DNA of 64,000 nucleotides from Amycolatopsis roodepoortensis. GTDB taxonomy: Bacteria; Actinomycetota; Actinomycetes; Mycobacteriales; Pseudonocardiaceae. A program made the translations under genes and the position numbers. Under the pieces are notes generated by a model. The model searched no databases, was not told the origin of the DNA, and saw only the letters and a program-made list of their open reading frames with translations. Shown piece after piece: positions 9,756 to 19,869 of this stretch. Position 1 is the stretch's first letter, and each line of letters opens with the position of its first letter. The stretch is from NCBI RefSeq assembly GCF_014873915.1, contig NZ_JADBEJ010000001.1, forward strand, positions 1,178,001 to 1,242,000, in the 5' to 3' direction.

Positions 9756-11467
9756 TCCGCACCCTGCTGGGCCTGATCCCGGACACGAAACGCGCCGCGT
9801 TCCGGCGTTACGTCGTGCTCGCCGTCCTGTCGGTGCTCCTGCGCGCCGCCGGTGTCGTGCTGCTGGTGCCGTTGGTGGGTGCCTTGTTCGGCACGGAACC
9901 CTCGCACGCGCTGCCCTGGCTGGGCGCGCTCGCGGCGGCCACCGCGGCGGGCTGGGCCGTCGACGCCGTCGTGGGGCGGCTCGGATTCGAGCTCGGGTTC
10001 GGCGTGCTGGACCACGCCCAGCACGACGTCGCCGAGCAGCTGACGAACGTCCGGCTGTCCTGGTTGGACAGTGAGCACACCCAGACCGCCCGGCAGGCGA
10101 TCGCCGCCACCGGACCCGACCTCGTCGGCCTGGTCGGCTATCTGCTCACCCCGCTGATCGGCGCGGTCCTCCTGCCGATCGCGATCGCGCTGGCCCTGCT
10201 GCCGATCGCCTGGCCGCTCGGTGTCGCCGCGCTGGCCGGGGTCCCGGTCCTGCTGGGCGCGCTGTGGGCGACCGGGCGGATCACGCGGCGCGCCGACCGG
10301 GCCGCGGCGGAGGCGAACACCACGCTGACCGAGCGGATCGTAGAGTTCGCCCGCACCCAGCAGACGTTGCGCGCCGCCCGCCGCGTGGAACCCGCGCGCA
10401 GCCACGCCGGTGCCGCGCTCACCGCCCACCACGGCGCGACCGTCCGGCTGCTGCGCCTGCAGATCCCGGGGCAGGTGCTGTTCGGCGTCGCCGGTCAGCT
10501 TGCGCTGGTCCTGCTCGCCGGGACGACCGTTCTCCTTGCCACCCAAGGCAGGTTGAGCGTGCCCGAGGCCGTCGCGCTGATCGTCGTGATCGCCCGGTAC
10601 CTGGAACCGTTCACCGCGCTCGGCGATCTCGCACCCGGTATCGAGACCGCCACCACCACGCTCGGCCGCATCCGCACCGTGCTCACCGCGCCGGTCGCCC
10701 CGGTGGGGGAGGCCGCGGCACCGGCCGAGGCGCCGCTGATCCGGTTCGAGAACGTCGCTTTCCGCTATTCGCCGGGCGCCGAGAACGTACTGGAGGACTT
10801 CGACCTCACCCTCGAACCGGGGACGACGACGGCGATCGTCGGGCCGTCCGGCTCGGGCAAGAGCACCGTCCTCGCGCTGCTCGCCGGTCTGCACCAGCCC
10901 ACCGGCGGGCGGGTGCTCGCCGGCGGCACCGACCTCGCCGATATGTCCGCGGACGGCCGCCGGGATCTCGTCACCGTCGTCTTTCAGCAGCCGTACCTCT
11001 TCGACGGTTCGGTGCGCGACAACGTGCTCGCCGGCGACCCCGCCGCGAGCGACGAGAGGGTCGCCGAGGTCGCCGGGCTCGCGAGGGTGGACGAACTGCT
11101 GGAGCACACGGCCGTCGGCGAGGCGGGCGGCGCGCTCTCCGGCGGCGAGCGGCAGCGGGTGTCCATCGCCCGCGCGTTGCTCAAACCGGCGCCGGTGCTG
11201 CTGGTCGACGAGGCCACCAGCGCGCTGGACACCGAGAACGAGGACGCCGTGGTCCGCTCGCTCAGCGCCGACCCCGTGTCGAGGACGCGAGTGATCGTCA
11301 CCCACCGGATCGCCGGGATCCGGCACGCGGACCGGGTGCTGTTCCTGGAGGACGGGCGGATCGTCGAGGACGGCACCGTCGAAGAACTCCTTGCGGCGCA
11401 AGGACGTTTCGCCGAATTCTGGCGGCGGCAGATCGACGCCACCGGCTGGAGGATCACCGCGAGATGA
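9752..11467 (+). CDS. irtB: IrtB-type siderophore ABC transporter subunit
   Basis: This is the partner half-transporter to IrtA, about 571 residues. It has an exporter-type transmembrane domain (about 15-300) and a nucleotide-binding domain with Walker A GPSGSGKS (about 364-371), signature [15 protein letters not shown], Walker [12 protein letters not shown] and H-loop VTHRI. The GTG at 9752 overlaps the irtA stop (GTGA), indicating coupling; an earlier in-frame start at 9719 lies inside the irtA C-terminus and is less likely. IrtA and IrtB form a heterodimer in the cytoplasmic membrane. No flavin domain is present, as expected for IrtB. Confidence 0.93.
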   Translation: MIRTLLGLIPDTKRAAFRRYVVLAVLSVLLRAAGVVLLVPLVGALFGTEPSHALPWLGALAAATAAGWAVDAVVGRLGFELGFGVLDHAQHDVAEQLTNVRLSWLDSEHTQTARQAIAATGPDLVGLVGYLLTPLIGAVLLPIAIALALLPIAWPLGVAALAGVPVLLGALWATGRITRRADRAAAEANTTLTERIVEFARTQQTLRAARRVEPARSHAGAALTAHHGATVRLLRLQIPGQVLFGVAGQLALVLLAGTTVLLATQGRLSVPEAVALIVVIARYLEPFTALGDLAPGIETATTTLGRIRTVLTAPVAPVGEAAAPAEAPLIRFENVAFRYSPGAENVLEDFDLTLEPGTTTAIVGPSGSGKSTVLALLAGLHQPTGGRVLAGGTDLADMSADGRRDLVTVVFQQPYLFDGSVRDNVLAGDPAASDERVAEVAGLARVDELLEHTAVGEAGGALSGGERQRVSIARALLKPAPVLLVDEATSALDTENEDAVVRSLSADPVSRTRVIVTHRIAGIRHADRVLFLEDGRIVEDGTVEELLAAQGRFAEFWRRQIDATGWRITAR

Positions 11468-12330
11468 CCCACACCCAAGGCGAGCCGGAATGGGTCGTGA
11501 CCCGCGACGGCAGACGGCTCCACGCGATGGTGCACCCCGGGCCCGAGGGTTTCGCCGGGCCGACGGTCGTGTTCGAAGCGGGAGCCGCCGCCACCCGCTC
11601 GTCCTGGGCGGCGGTCCAGCCGGAGGTCGCCCGGCACGCCCGCGCGATCGTCTACGACCGGTCCGGGCTCGGCCTCAGCGCCCCCGACCCCGGCGGCCGC
11701 ACACTGCGCCGGATGGCCGACGACCTCAACGACGTCCTCGACCATTTCGGCCAGGGGGCGTACGTCCTCGCCGGGCACAGCGCCGGTGGACCGATCGTGC
11801 GGCAGGCCGCCGCCCGCCGCCCGGAGCGGATCGCCGGGCTGGTGCTGGTCGATCCGACCGACGAAGCCGCGGACGTCCTCTTCGGCCGCGCCTTCCGCAC
11901 CGGTGAACGCGTGACGCTCCGGCTTGGCGCCGTGCTCGCGCGGCTGGGCCTGCTCAAGGTCCTCTTCCGCGGCCTGCTGAAGGGGATCCCGGACGACGTC
12001 CGCCGCGACCTCGAACGGGAGGCGTTCACCGTCGGGACGGTGCGGACCCAGCGGGAACAGGCCCGCACCTTCCTCGACGAACTGGCCGTCTGGCGGCAGG
12101 ATCCGCCAGCGCTCGGGGACATCCCGGTCACCGTGGTGTCCGGCGGCCTCGGCGGGGGCGGATTCTCCGCCGCCATGAGGGCTCGGGCGAACGCCTCACA
12201 CGCCCATCGGGTGGCCCTCTCGCCCGGCGGCAGGCACGTCATCGCGGAGCGATCCGGCCACTACGTCCCGCTGACCGAGCCCGAGGTGATCGCCCGCGAA
12301 ATCGTCAGGATGACGCGAGCGCCCGCCTGA
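11464..12330 (+). CDS. Alpha/beta-hydrolase, last gene of the irt operon
   Basis: The 288-residue protein is an alpha/beta-hydrolase fold enzyme. It has an oxyanion-region FEAGAAATRSSW, a nucleophile elbow GHSAGG (Ser near residue 105) and a catalytic His in ERSGHYVP near the C-terminus. A LVDPTDE segment could supply the acid. The ATG overlaps the irtB stop by four bases, so it belongs to the same transcript. A role in hydrolysing the imported siderophore or an ester within it would fit the context, as known ferric-siderophore esterases do, but the substrate is not visible from sequence. Its 3' end overlaps the convergent gene on the other strand by 26 bases. Confidence 0.85.
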   Translation: MTHTQGEPEWVVTRDGRRLHAMVHPGPEGFAGPTVVFEAGAAATRSSWAAVQPEVARHARAIVYDRSGLGLSAPDPGGRTLRRMADDLNDVLDHFGQGAYVLAGHSAGGPIVRQAAARRPERIAGLVLVDPTDEAADVLFGRAFRTGERVTLRLGAVLARLGLLKVLFRGLLKGIPDDVRRDLEREAFTVGTVRTQREQARTFLDELAVWRQDPPALGDIPVTVVSGGLGGGGFSAAMRARANASHAHRVALSPGGRHVIAERSGHYVPLTEPEVIAREIVRMTRAPA

Positions 12331-13243
12331 GCTCTTCGTAGGTCGGGGCCAGCGTCCGGAGGGTCGCGGCGGCGCGCGAGTCGTCCTCCACGACGAGGTC
12401 GTACTGCAGCGAGCCGATCAGCCGGGCCTGCGTGGTGAGCACGGCGGCGGCTTCGTCGCGTCCGATCCGGCGCAGGCACGTCGCCGCGTCGGCCGTCCGC
12501 CGGGCACCGAGGCGGACCACGAAATGGACGAGCAGCCCGCGCAGTTCCGGGTCACAGCCGTCGCCGATCCGCGCGGCGAGCGCGAGCGCCGCGTCGCCGT
12601 TGCCGAGCGTGCCGGGCGGGAGGCCGGTGTCGTCCTGCCCGCTGAGCCGCCTGATCGCCCTGGGAAGTGATGCCGCGATCGCGGCCTCGTCTTCGACGGC
12701 GGTGTGCTGCACGAACTTCGTCCGCATCGTGTGCGGTTTGCCGTACGCGACCGTTTCGGCGCGCCAGGCGGCGGCGAAATCCGCTCGGGGGATCCGCGCG
12801 TACGGGTAGCCCTGCGGGTCGTGGGCGGTGACGGACTCGTCGTCCGCGGCGAGCGCGACCAGGAAATGGTCGGCCCCGATCGGGCCGGTCATCCCCGGCT
12901 GGTGGCGCAAATGCCCCATTTCGACCGGACCGAGCAGCACCGGGCCGTCGGCGAGGCTTTCGACGAGCCGGGCGAAGGCGGCGTCCGGATCCGGTTCGCT
13001 CGCCGTCTCCGCCCGCCAGCCGAGGACGTCGAGGGCCTCGCCGATACCGAGATCGGGATCCCAGCCGAAAGCGTCGAAGAACGGCAGCGAACCGCCGATC
13101 AATTGCATGCCGAAGGGGCTGCCGGTCACGGTTTCGAGCACGTCGGTCCCCGGCGCCTCGGAGCCGAGCATCATCGCGAGGGAATGGGCGTAGCAATAGG
13201 GGCCGGAGCCGCGATAAGGAAGATCGATCACGTGTTCGATCAT
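12305..13243 (-). CDS. Papain/C39-like protein (BtrH N-terminal-like domain)
   Basis: The 312-residue protein begins with a cysteine-peptidase-like motif GSGPYCYAHSLAMML (Cys17), followed by ADHFLVA (His126) and AHDP (Asp142) with the spacing of a Cys-His-Asp triad. This layout resembles the N-terminal domain of BtrH-type acyltransferases and C39-like peptidases. The C-terminal ~130 residues are helical and unrecognised. No signal peptide is seen, so it should act in the cytoplasm. It is divergent from the giant repeat protein and convergent with the irt operon. The substrate is unknown; an acyl or peptidyl transfer role is possible. Confidence 0.65.
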   Translation of the reverse strand: MIEHVIDLPYRGSGPYCYAHSLAMMLGSEAPGTDVLETVTGSPFGMQLIGGSLPFFDAFGWDPDLGIGEALDVLGWRAETASEPDPDAAFARLVESLADGPVLLGPVEMGHLRHQPGMTGPIGADHFLVALAADDESVTAHDPQGYPYARIPRADFAAAWRAETVAYGKPHTMRTKFVQHTAVEDEAAIAASLPRAIRRLSGQDDTGLPPGTLGNGDAALALAARIGDGCDPELRGLLVHFVVRLGARRTADAATCLRRIGRDEAAAVLTTQARLIGSLQYDLVVEDDSRAAATLRTLAPTYEELRRALASS

Positions 13244-13469
13244 GGCGGTTTTCGAGCGAAAACGCCACTCCCGATCGCGTCCGTTGTGGACAGTGAATTC
13301 ATCACCCGTCCGGGGGTTTCGGGGCCACTCAACGGGTTTTATCCAGGCGACACCGCCGGTCCCGGTTGTGCTCGACGATCAAGCCGACCCAGGATGACCA
13401 CGACTTGGGCTCGCTGTCCCCGCTGTCCTGACCTGGGCCGACGGGAGCGAGGGGTGAGGCGGAGGCGGC

Positions 13470-16400
13470 ATGGCGGAACGTCGGGGGCGTAATCGGTGGC
13501 GCCGGGGCATCGCGGTGCTCACGGTGGCGCTCGTGGCTTTGCTGATGGGTGCGCCGCTGCCCGCGAACGCCCAGATCCAGCCGCGCGGAGCGGGTACCGA
13601 ACGGCCGATCGGGCCGGAACCGGTGTACTCCGGGCTGGCGCACGGCGGGATCACGATGGCCGCCAACTCCGTCGTGCAGTGCGGTGTCGGCGTGGTCTGC
13701 AACGAGTCCACGAGCAACGCGAGCCCGGTGTCGTGGATCAAGACCGACCCGGCGGCACCGGGGAACACCGCCTCCGCGGCGAGCTTGAACGTCCCGGCCG
13801 GCGCGAAGGTCCTCAACGCCCGGCTGTACTGGCAGTTCAACCCGGTCGCCAGCAATGGGACCTCCGGCGACGGGAGCCGGGGCAACCAGGTCTCCGTGAA
13901 GACCCCGGGTTCCGCGACCTACCAGCGGATCACCGCCGAGACCTACGACTGGTTCCCCGCGACCACCACGGGCGGGTCCCCGACCCTGTACGCCTACGGT
14001 GGCGCCGCCGACGTGACGTCTCTCGTGGAGAGCGCCGGCACCGGGCAGTACACGGTGGCCGACATCCAGGCCTGCCAGGGCCAGTCGATCAGCGGGACGA
14101 ACCTCGGCTGCTGGGGCGGCTGGTCGCTGGTGGTCGCCTACGAACTGCCCAGCGAGCCGCTGCGCTACCTGCAGGTGTGGGACGGTCTGCAGCGGGTCGC
14201 CGGCGGGACCACGCCGAGCTCGGCGACCATCGCGCTGAGCGGTATCAAGGCGCCGACCTCGCGTCAGCCCAACGTCGAACTCGGCATCGTCGCGGGTGAC
14301 GGCGACGCGCCCATCACCGGCGACTACCTCCAGGTCGGACCGGACGCGTCCAGTCTCCAGACCATCGCCATGCCCGCGCCGGGTGGCGTGGCGACCAACA
14401 ACGCGTTCAGCAGCCGAATCGACCGGGTCACGGCCACCGGTTCTGGCACCAACGTGACTTCGCGCGTGCCCAACCCGGTGAACAACGTCGGCTACGACTC
14501 CCGCAGCATCGACATCACCGGCAAGGTCCCCGCGGGGACCACCGCGCTCCAGGTGAAGATCGGCACCGTCGGCGACGCGCTGTACCCGCAGACGATCTGG
14601 CTCGTCACCGACGCGCTCGAACCCGACCTGCAGATCACCAAGGCCAACGATCCGGTCGGTAACACCGACGACAACCCGCCGGGCTACGTCACCAAGGGCG
14701 GCGAGGTCACCTACAGCTTCGACGTCGCCAACCGGCACGCCGACGGCAGTGTCACCGATCTCGACACCGCGACGAACGTGGTGCTCACCGACACCCTGCC
14801 CGACGGCGTCACGTTCGTGGCCGGGTCCAACCCGAACTGTTCGGCCGTCGGCCAGCTGGTCACCTGCAACCTGCGGAACCTGAGGCCGGGGCAAGCGCAG
14901 AAGGTCGACTTCAAGGTCAAGGTCGGTGCCTCGGTGCCGGACGGCACCAAACTCGACAACACCGCCAAGCTGACCTTCCGCGGCGAGGACACCGGGCGTC
15001 CGCAGGAACGCACGTCGAACACGGTGCGGAACACGGTCACCTCGCCCGGATACCAGCTGACGAAGACGGTCGACCTCGCCGAGGCGATCCCGGGCGACAC
15101 CCTGACCTACCAGGTGACCCTGCGGAACACCGGGGTGATCCCGGTGCCCGCGCTGACGGTGCGCGACACCTTGCCGCCGGGGACGACCTACGTGTCCTCC
15201 ACGCCGTCGAAGGGCACCGCGTCCGGTTCCGGGCCGATCGACTGGGCCGTGAACGGCCTCGCCGTCGGGGAGACGGCCACGTTGACGGTGCGTGTGAAGG
15301 TCGAAGAGGCCGCCATCGGCAAGGAGCTGGTGAACCGCGCGAACGTCCCGGTCGGGCCGCCGCCGGTCGTCCCGCCGGACAACCGCTGCCCGGACGATCC
15401 CGCCGCCGCGTGCGCGAAGACCAAGGTGCCGCCGCCGTCGTACACGGTGACGAAGACCGCGGACAAGGAATCCGCCAACCCCGGTGACGTGGTGCGCTAC
15501 AAGGTCACCGTCGCCAACACCGGGAAGGTGACCGCGGCGGGTCTCAAGGTCGTCGACGATCTGACCGGGGTGCTGGACGACGCGGTCTACCAGAACGACG
15601 CCACCGCGTCGCCCGGTTCGGTGACCTACGCGGAACCGAAGCTGACCTGGACGGGAACGCTCGCGGCGGGGGCCGGCGCGGAGTTCACCTATACGGTCAA
15701 GGTCAAGAGCCCGAACACGGGTGACAACCGGCTGAAGAACGTGGTGACGACCGAGACCCCGGGCGGGAATTGCCCGCCTGGTTCGACGGATCCGAAGTGT
15801 GGGACGACGACGCCGGTTTCGGGCCTGTTGATCGAGAAGACCGTGGACAAGCAGTCGGCTAATCCCGGCGATGTCGTGAAGTACACGGTGACAGTGAAGA
15901 ACACTGGTCAGACGAAGCTGACGGGAGCGACGTTCACCGATGATCTGACTCGGGTTCTGGACGATGCGGACTACCAGAATGATGGTGCGGCGACGATCGG
16001 CGGGGTGCTGTATGCGGCGCCGAAGTTGACGTGGACCGGTGATCTGGAGGTCGGTGCCACGTCGACGGTGACGTATTCGGTGAAGGTCAAGAACCCGAAC
16101 AACGGCGACAACGTGCTCAGGAACGTGGTGTCGTCGGAGACTCCGGGCGGGAACTGTCCGCCTGGTTCGGCGGATCCGAAGTGTGGGACCACGACGCCGG
16201 TTTCGGGCCTGTTGATCGAGAAGACTGTGGACAAGCAGTCGGCGAACCCTGGTGACGTCGTGAAGTACACGGTGACCGTGCGGAACACGGGTCAGACGAA
16301 GCTGACGGGAGCGACGTTCACCGATGATCTGACGCAGGTTCTCGATGACGCGGACTATCAGAATGATGGTGCGGCGACGATCGGTGGTGTCACGTACGCG

Positions 16401-19400
16401 GCGCCGAAGCTGACCTGGACCGGTGATCTGGAAGTCGGTGCCACGTCGACCGTCACGTATTCGGTGAAAGTCAAGAATCCCAACCCCGGTGACAAGAAGC
16501 TGTCCAATGTGGTCACTTCGGAGACACCAGGTGGGAACTGTCCGCCGGGTTCGACGGATCCGAAGTGCGGCACGACGACGCCGGTGTCGGGTCTGACGAT
16601 CGAGAAGACCGTGGACAAGCAGTCGGCTAATCCCGGCGATGTCGTGAAGTACACCGTGACCGTGAAGAACACGGGGCAGACGAAGCTGACCGGTGCGACG
16701 TTCACCGACGATCTGACGCAGGTTCTTGACGATGCCGCCTACCAAAACGACGGTGCGGCGACAATCGGCGGGGTACTGTATGCGGCGCCGAAGCTGACGT
16801 GGACCGGTGATCTGGAGGTCGGTGCTACCTCCACGGTCAGGTACAGCGTGAAGGTCAAGAACCCGAACAACGGCGACAACGTGCTCAAGAACGTCGTGTC
16901 GTCGGAGACCCCGGGCGGGAATTGCCCGCCGGGTTCGACGGATCCGAAGTGCGGGACGACGACGCCGGTTTCCGGTTTGCTGATCGAGAAGACCGTGGAC
17001 AAGCAGTCGGCGAATCCTGGTGACGTCGTGAAGTACACCGTCACGGTGCGGAACACGGGGCAGACGAAGCTGACCGGTGCGACGTTCACGGACGATCTCA
17101 CGCAGGTTCTCGACGATGCTGATTACCAGAACGATGGCGCGGCGACGATCGGTGGCGTCACGTACGCGGCGCCGAAGCTGACCTGGACCGGAGACCTCGA
17201 AATCGGTGCCACGTCGGTGGTGACCTACACGGTGAAGGTCAAGAATCCGGCTCCCGGCGACAAGAAACTCATCAACACCGTCACGTCGGAGACGCCGGGT
17301 GGCAACTGCCCGCCGGGCTCCACTGATCCGAAGTGCGGCACGACGACGCCGGTTTCCGGGCTGCTGATCGAGAAGACCGTGGACAAGCAGTCGGCTAATC
17401 CCGGTGACGTCGTGAAGTACACGGTCACGGTCAAGAACACTGGTCAGACGAAGCTGACCGGTGCGACGTTCACGGACGATCTGACGCAGGTTCTCGATGA
17501 CGCGGACTATCAGAATGATGGTGCGGCGACGATCGGCGGTGTCACGTACGCGGCACCGAAGCTGACCTGGACCGGCGATCTGGAAGTCGATGCCACGTCG
17601 ACGATCACGTACTCGGTGAAGGTCAAGAACCCGAACACCGGTGACAACCGGCTCAAGAACCTGGTCACGTCGGAAACGCCGGGTGGGAACTGCCCGCCGG
17701 GTTCCACGGATCCGGACTGTGGCACGGAAACCCCGGTTTCCGGCATGGAGATCAAGAAGACGGTCGACAAGCAGTCGGCTAATCCCGGTGACGTCGTGAA
17801 GTACGCGGTGACCGTGCGGAACACTGGTCAGACGAAGCTGACCGGCGCCACCTTCACCGACGATCTGACCCAGGTGCTCGACGATGCCGTTTACCGGAAC
17901 GACGGTGCCGCGACGATCGGCGGCGTCACCTACACGGCACCGAAGCTGACGTGGACCGGCGACCTCGAAATCGGCGCCACCTCCACGGTGACCTACTCGG
18001 TCCAGGTGAAGACCCCGGGCGACGGCGACAAGAAACTGTCCAATGTGGTCACTTCGGAGACCCCGGGCGGGAACTGCCCGCCGGGTTCGACCGATCCGGA
18101 CTGCGGCACGACCACCCCGGTCTCCGGGTTGCTCATCAAGAAGACCGCCGACAAGAAGTCGGTCGACCCCGGTGACACGGTGAAGTACACGATCACCGTC
18201 ACCAACACCGGGCAGACGAAGCAGGACAACGCCACCTTCACCGACGACATGACCGAAGTCCTGGACGACGCCGACTACCAGAACGACGGCGCGGCGACGA
18301 TCGGCGGCGTCACCTACGCGGCGCCCAAGCTGACGTGGACCGGCACGCTGGAGATCGGGCAGACCTCGACCGTCACCTACACGGTCAAGATCAAGAACCC
18401 GAACCCCGGCGACAAGAAGCTGTCCAATGTGGTCACTTCGGACACCCCGGGCAACAACTGCCCGCCGGATTCGACCGACCCGAACTGCGTCGCGGACGTG
18501 CCGTCCCGCGAGCTGACGGTCAAGAAGACGTCGGACAAGCAGACCGCGAACCCCGGTGACGTCGTCACCTACACCGTCACGGTCACCAACACCGGCAAGG
18601 TCGATCTGGTCGGCGAGGACGCCGCCCGGGTGACGGACGACCTGTCCGAGGTACTCGACGACGCCGACTACTCCGACGACGCCGTGGCGGCCCCGGTCGC
18701 CGGGAAGTTCGCCTTCACCGCGCCGAACCTGGTGTGGGCCGGCGATCTCCCGGTGGGCGCGTCGACCACGCTGAAGTATTCGGTGAAGGTGAAGAACCCG
18801 GTGACGGGCGATCACGAACTGCGGAACACCGTCAGCACCAACACCCCGGGCACCTGCCCGCCGCAGTCCGACGACCCGGCGTGCTCGACCGTCACCCCGG
18901 TGCCCGGCATCGCACTGGAGAAGAAGGCGGACAAGGCCACGGCGAACCCGGGCGACGTCGTGAAGTACACGGTGACCGTGCGCAACACCGGCAAGACGAA
19001 GCTGACCGGTGCGACGTTCACCGACGACCTCACCGAGGTGCTCGACGACGCGGTGTTCCAGAAGGACGGTGCGGCGACGATCGGTTCGGTGACCTACGAG
19101 GAACCGAAGCTGACCTGGACCGGCGACCTGGAGATCGGGCAGACGGCGACCGTCACGTACAGCGTCAAGGTGACCAAGACCGGCGGCGACGGCAAGCTGG
19201 CCAACGTCATCACCTCGGACACTCCGGGCGGCAACTGCCCGCCGGGCAGCAAGGACCCGAAGTGCGGGACGACGACGCCGCTGTCCAGCCTGAAGATCAA
19301 GAAGACCGTCGACAAGACGGAGGCGAAACCGGGCGAGGTCGTCACGTACACCGTCACGGTGGAGAACACCGGGCAGGCCACAGTGGACGACGCGACGTTC

Positions 19401-19850
19401 ACCGATGACCTCACCCAGGTGCTCGACGACGCCACCTTCGACGGCACGGCGAAGGCCAGTACTGGAGTGGTCACCTATTCCGCGCCGAAGCTCACGTGGA
19501 AGGGCGAGCTCAAGCCGGGGGAGAAGGCCACCGTGACCTACGCCGTCACCGTGCGGAAGCCGGCGACCGGTGACCACCGCCTCCGCAACGTCGTCACGTC
19601 GGACACTCCCGGCGGCAACTGCCCGCCGGGTTCGGACAATCCGGACTGCGGGACCGACACCCGGGTGCCGCCCGAGCCTCCGACGCCGCAGCCGCCGGAG
19701 AAGCCGAACCCGCAGCCGCCGACCACCCCGCGTCCGCCCGGGCTGGCCGTGACCGGCTCACCCGTGAAGACGATGACGGTGCTGGCGCTGGGCATGCTGG
19801 CCATCGGCGCGTTGCTGCTCCTCGCCGGACGGAGGCGCCGGGAGTCCTAG
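13470..19850 (+). CDS. Giant secreted repeat protein (DUF11-type repeats) with LAXTG wall-sorting signal
   Basis: This 2126-residue surface protein starts with a signal peptide (1-34, cut after ANA). Residues about 45-385 form an adhesin-like beta domain containing an RLYWQF segment. Two divergent DUF11-like modules follow (about 388-640). Eleven tandem ~128-residue modules then occupy about 658-2067. Each opens with a variant of IEKTVDKQSANPGDVV and closes with GGNCPPGSTDPKCGT, whose Cys pair probably forms a disulphide. A Pro-rich stalk leads to LAVTG (2092-2096), a hydrophobic helix and an RRRRES tail, a typical class E sortase sorting signal. It is probably covalently wall-anchored and exposed. 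GGAGGC lies upstream of the ATG. The role (adhesion or sheath) is inferred. Confidence 0.88.
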   Translation: MAERRGRNRWRRGIAVLTVALVALLMGAPLPANAQIQPRGAGTERPIGPEPVYSGLAHGGITMAANSVVQCGVGVVCNESTSNASPVSWIKTDPAAPGNTASAASLNVPAGAKVLNARLYWQFNPVASNGTSGDGSRGNQVSVKTPGSATYQRITAETYDWFPATTTGGSPTLYAYGGAADVTSLVESAGTGQYTVADIQACQGQSISGTNLGCWGGWSLVVAYELPSEPLRYLQVWDGLQRVAGGTTPSSATIALSGIKAPTSRQPNVELGIVAGDGDAPITGDYLQVGPDASSLQTIAMPAPGGVATNNAFSSRIDRVTATGSGTNVTSRVPNPVNNVGYDSRSIDITGKVPAGTTALQVKIGTVGDALYPQTIWLVTDALEPDLQITKANDPVGNTDDNPPGYVTKGGEVTYSFDVANRHADGSVTDLDTATNVVLTDTLPDGVTFVAGSNPNCSAVGQLVTCNLRNLRPGQAQKVDFKVKVGASVPDGTKLDNTAKLTFRGEDTGRPQERTSNTVRNTVTSPGYQLTKTVDLAEAIPGDTLTYQVTLRNTGVIPVPALTVRDTLPPGTTYVSSTPSKGTASGSGPIDWAVNGLAVGETATLTVRVKVEEAAIGKELVNRANVPVGPPPVVPPDNRCPDDPAAACAKTKVPPPSYTVTKTADKESANPGDVVRYKVTVANTGKVTAAGLKVVDDLTGVLDDAVYQNDATASPGSVTYAEPKLTWTGTLAAGAGAEFTYTVKVKSPNTGDNRLKNVVTTETPGGNCPPGSTDPKCGTTTPVSGLLIEKTVDKQSANPGDVVKYTVTVKNTGQTKLTGATFTDDLTRVLDDADYQNDGAATIGGVLYAAPKLTWTGDLEVGATSTVTYSVKVKNPNNGDNVLRNVVSSETPGGNCPPGSADPKCGTTTPVSGLLIEKTVDKQSANPGDVVKYTVTVRNTGQTKLTGATFTDDLTQVLDDADYQNDGAATIGGVTYAAPKLTWTGDLEVGATSTVTYSVKVKNPNPGDKKLSNVVTSETPGGNCPPGSTDPKCGTTTPVSGLTIEKTVDKQSANPGDVVKYTVTVKNTGQTKLTGATFTDDLTQVLDDAAYQNDGAATIGGVLYAAPKLTWTGDLEVGATSTVRYSVKVKNPNNGDNVLKNVVSSETPGGNCPPGSTDPKCGTTTPVSGLLIEKTVDKQSANPGDVVKYTVTVRNTGQTKLTGATFTDDLTQVLDDADYQNDGAATIGGVTYAAPKLTWTGDLEIGATSVVTYTVKVKNPAPGDKKLINTVTSETPGGNCPPGSTDPKCGTTTPVSGLLIEKTVDKQSANPGDVVKYTVTVKNTGQTKLTGATFTDDLTQVLDDADYQNDGAATIGGVTYAAPKLTWTGDLEVDATSTITYSVKVKNPNTGDNRLKNLVTSETPGGNCPPGSTDPDCGTETPVSGMEIKKTVDKQSANPGDVVKYAVTVRNTGQTKLTGATFTDDLTQVLDDAVYRNDGAATIGGVTYTAPKLTWTGDLEIGATSTVTYSVQVKTPGDGDKKLSNVVTSETPGGNCPPGSTDPDCGTTTPVSGLLIKKTADKKSVDPGDTVKYTITVTNTGQTKQDNATFTDDMTEVLDDADYQNDGAATIGGVTYAAPKLTWTGTLEIGQTSTVTYTVKIKNPNPGDKKLSNVVTSDTPGNNCPPDSTDPNCVADVPSRELTVKKTSDKQTANPGDVVTYTVTVTNTGKVDLVGEDAARVTDDLSEVLDDADYSDDAVAAPVAGKFAFTAPNLVWAGDLPVGASTTLKYSVKVKNPVTGDHELRNTVSTNTPGTCPPQSDDPACSTVTPVPGIALEKKADKATANPGDVVKYTVTVRNTGKTKLTGATFTDDLTEVLDDAVFQKDGAATIGSVTYEEPKLTWTGDLEIGQTATVTYSVKVTKTGGDGKLANVITSDTPGGNCPPGSKDPKCGTTTPLSSLKIKKTVDKTEAKPGEVVTYTVTVENTGQATVDDATFTDDLTQVLDDATFDGTAKASTGVVTYSAPKLTWKGELKPGEKATVTYAVTVRKPATGDHRLRNVVTSDTPGGNCPPGSDNPDCGTDTRVPPEPPTPQPPEKPNPQPPTTPRPPGLAVTGSPVKTMTVLALGMLAIGALLLLAGRRRRES
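15441..19670 (+). repeat. Eleven tandem ~384-bp coding repeats
   Basis: Equivalent codons of successive modules fall at 15441, 15825, 16209, 16593, 16977, 17361, 17745, 18129 and 18513, which is exactly 384 bases each time, then at 18909 and 19290 (396 and 381 bases). Modules 2-6 are nearly identical in protein and DNA. Modules 1 and 8-11 are more diverged. Modules 2-6 also use more A/T-ending codons than the flanks. The pattern fits recent expansion or gene conversion. Confidence 0.93.
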
Positions 19851-19869
19851 GGGCGCGGGCGCGGCGTGC

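Noticed and set aside
9404..11401. A 665-codon minus-strand frame opposite irtB
   Set aside because: Same reasoning: irtB has a full set of ABC motifs and is translationally coupled to irtA.
13329..19577. A 2082-codon open frame on the minus strand opposite the giant repeat gene
   Set aside because: It is a by-product of G/C-rich third codon positions and of the repeats in the plus-strand gene. Its translation is low-complexity Arg, Gly, His and Val repeats with no fold, and the plus-strand protein has signal peptide, domains and sorting signal.
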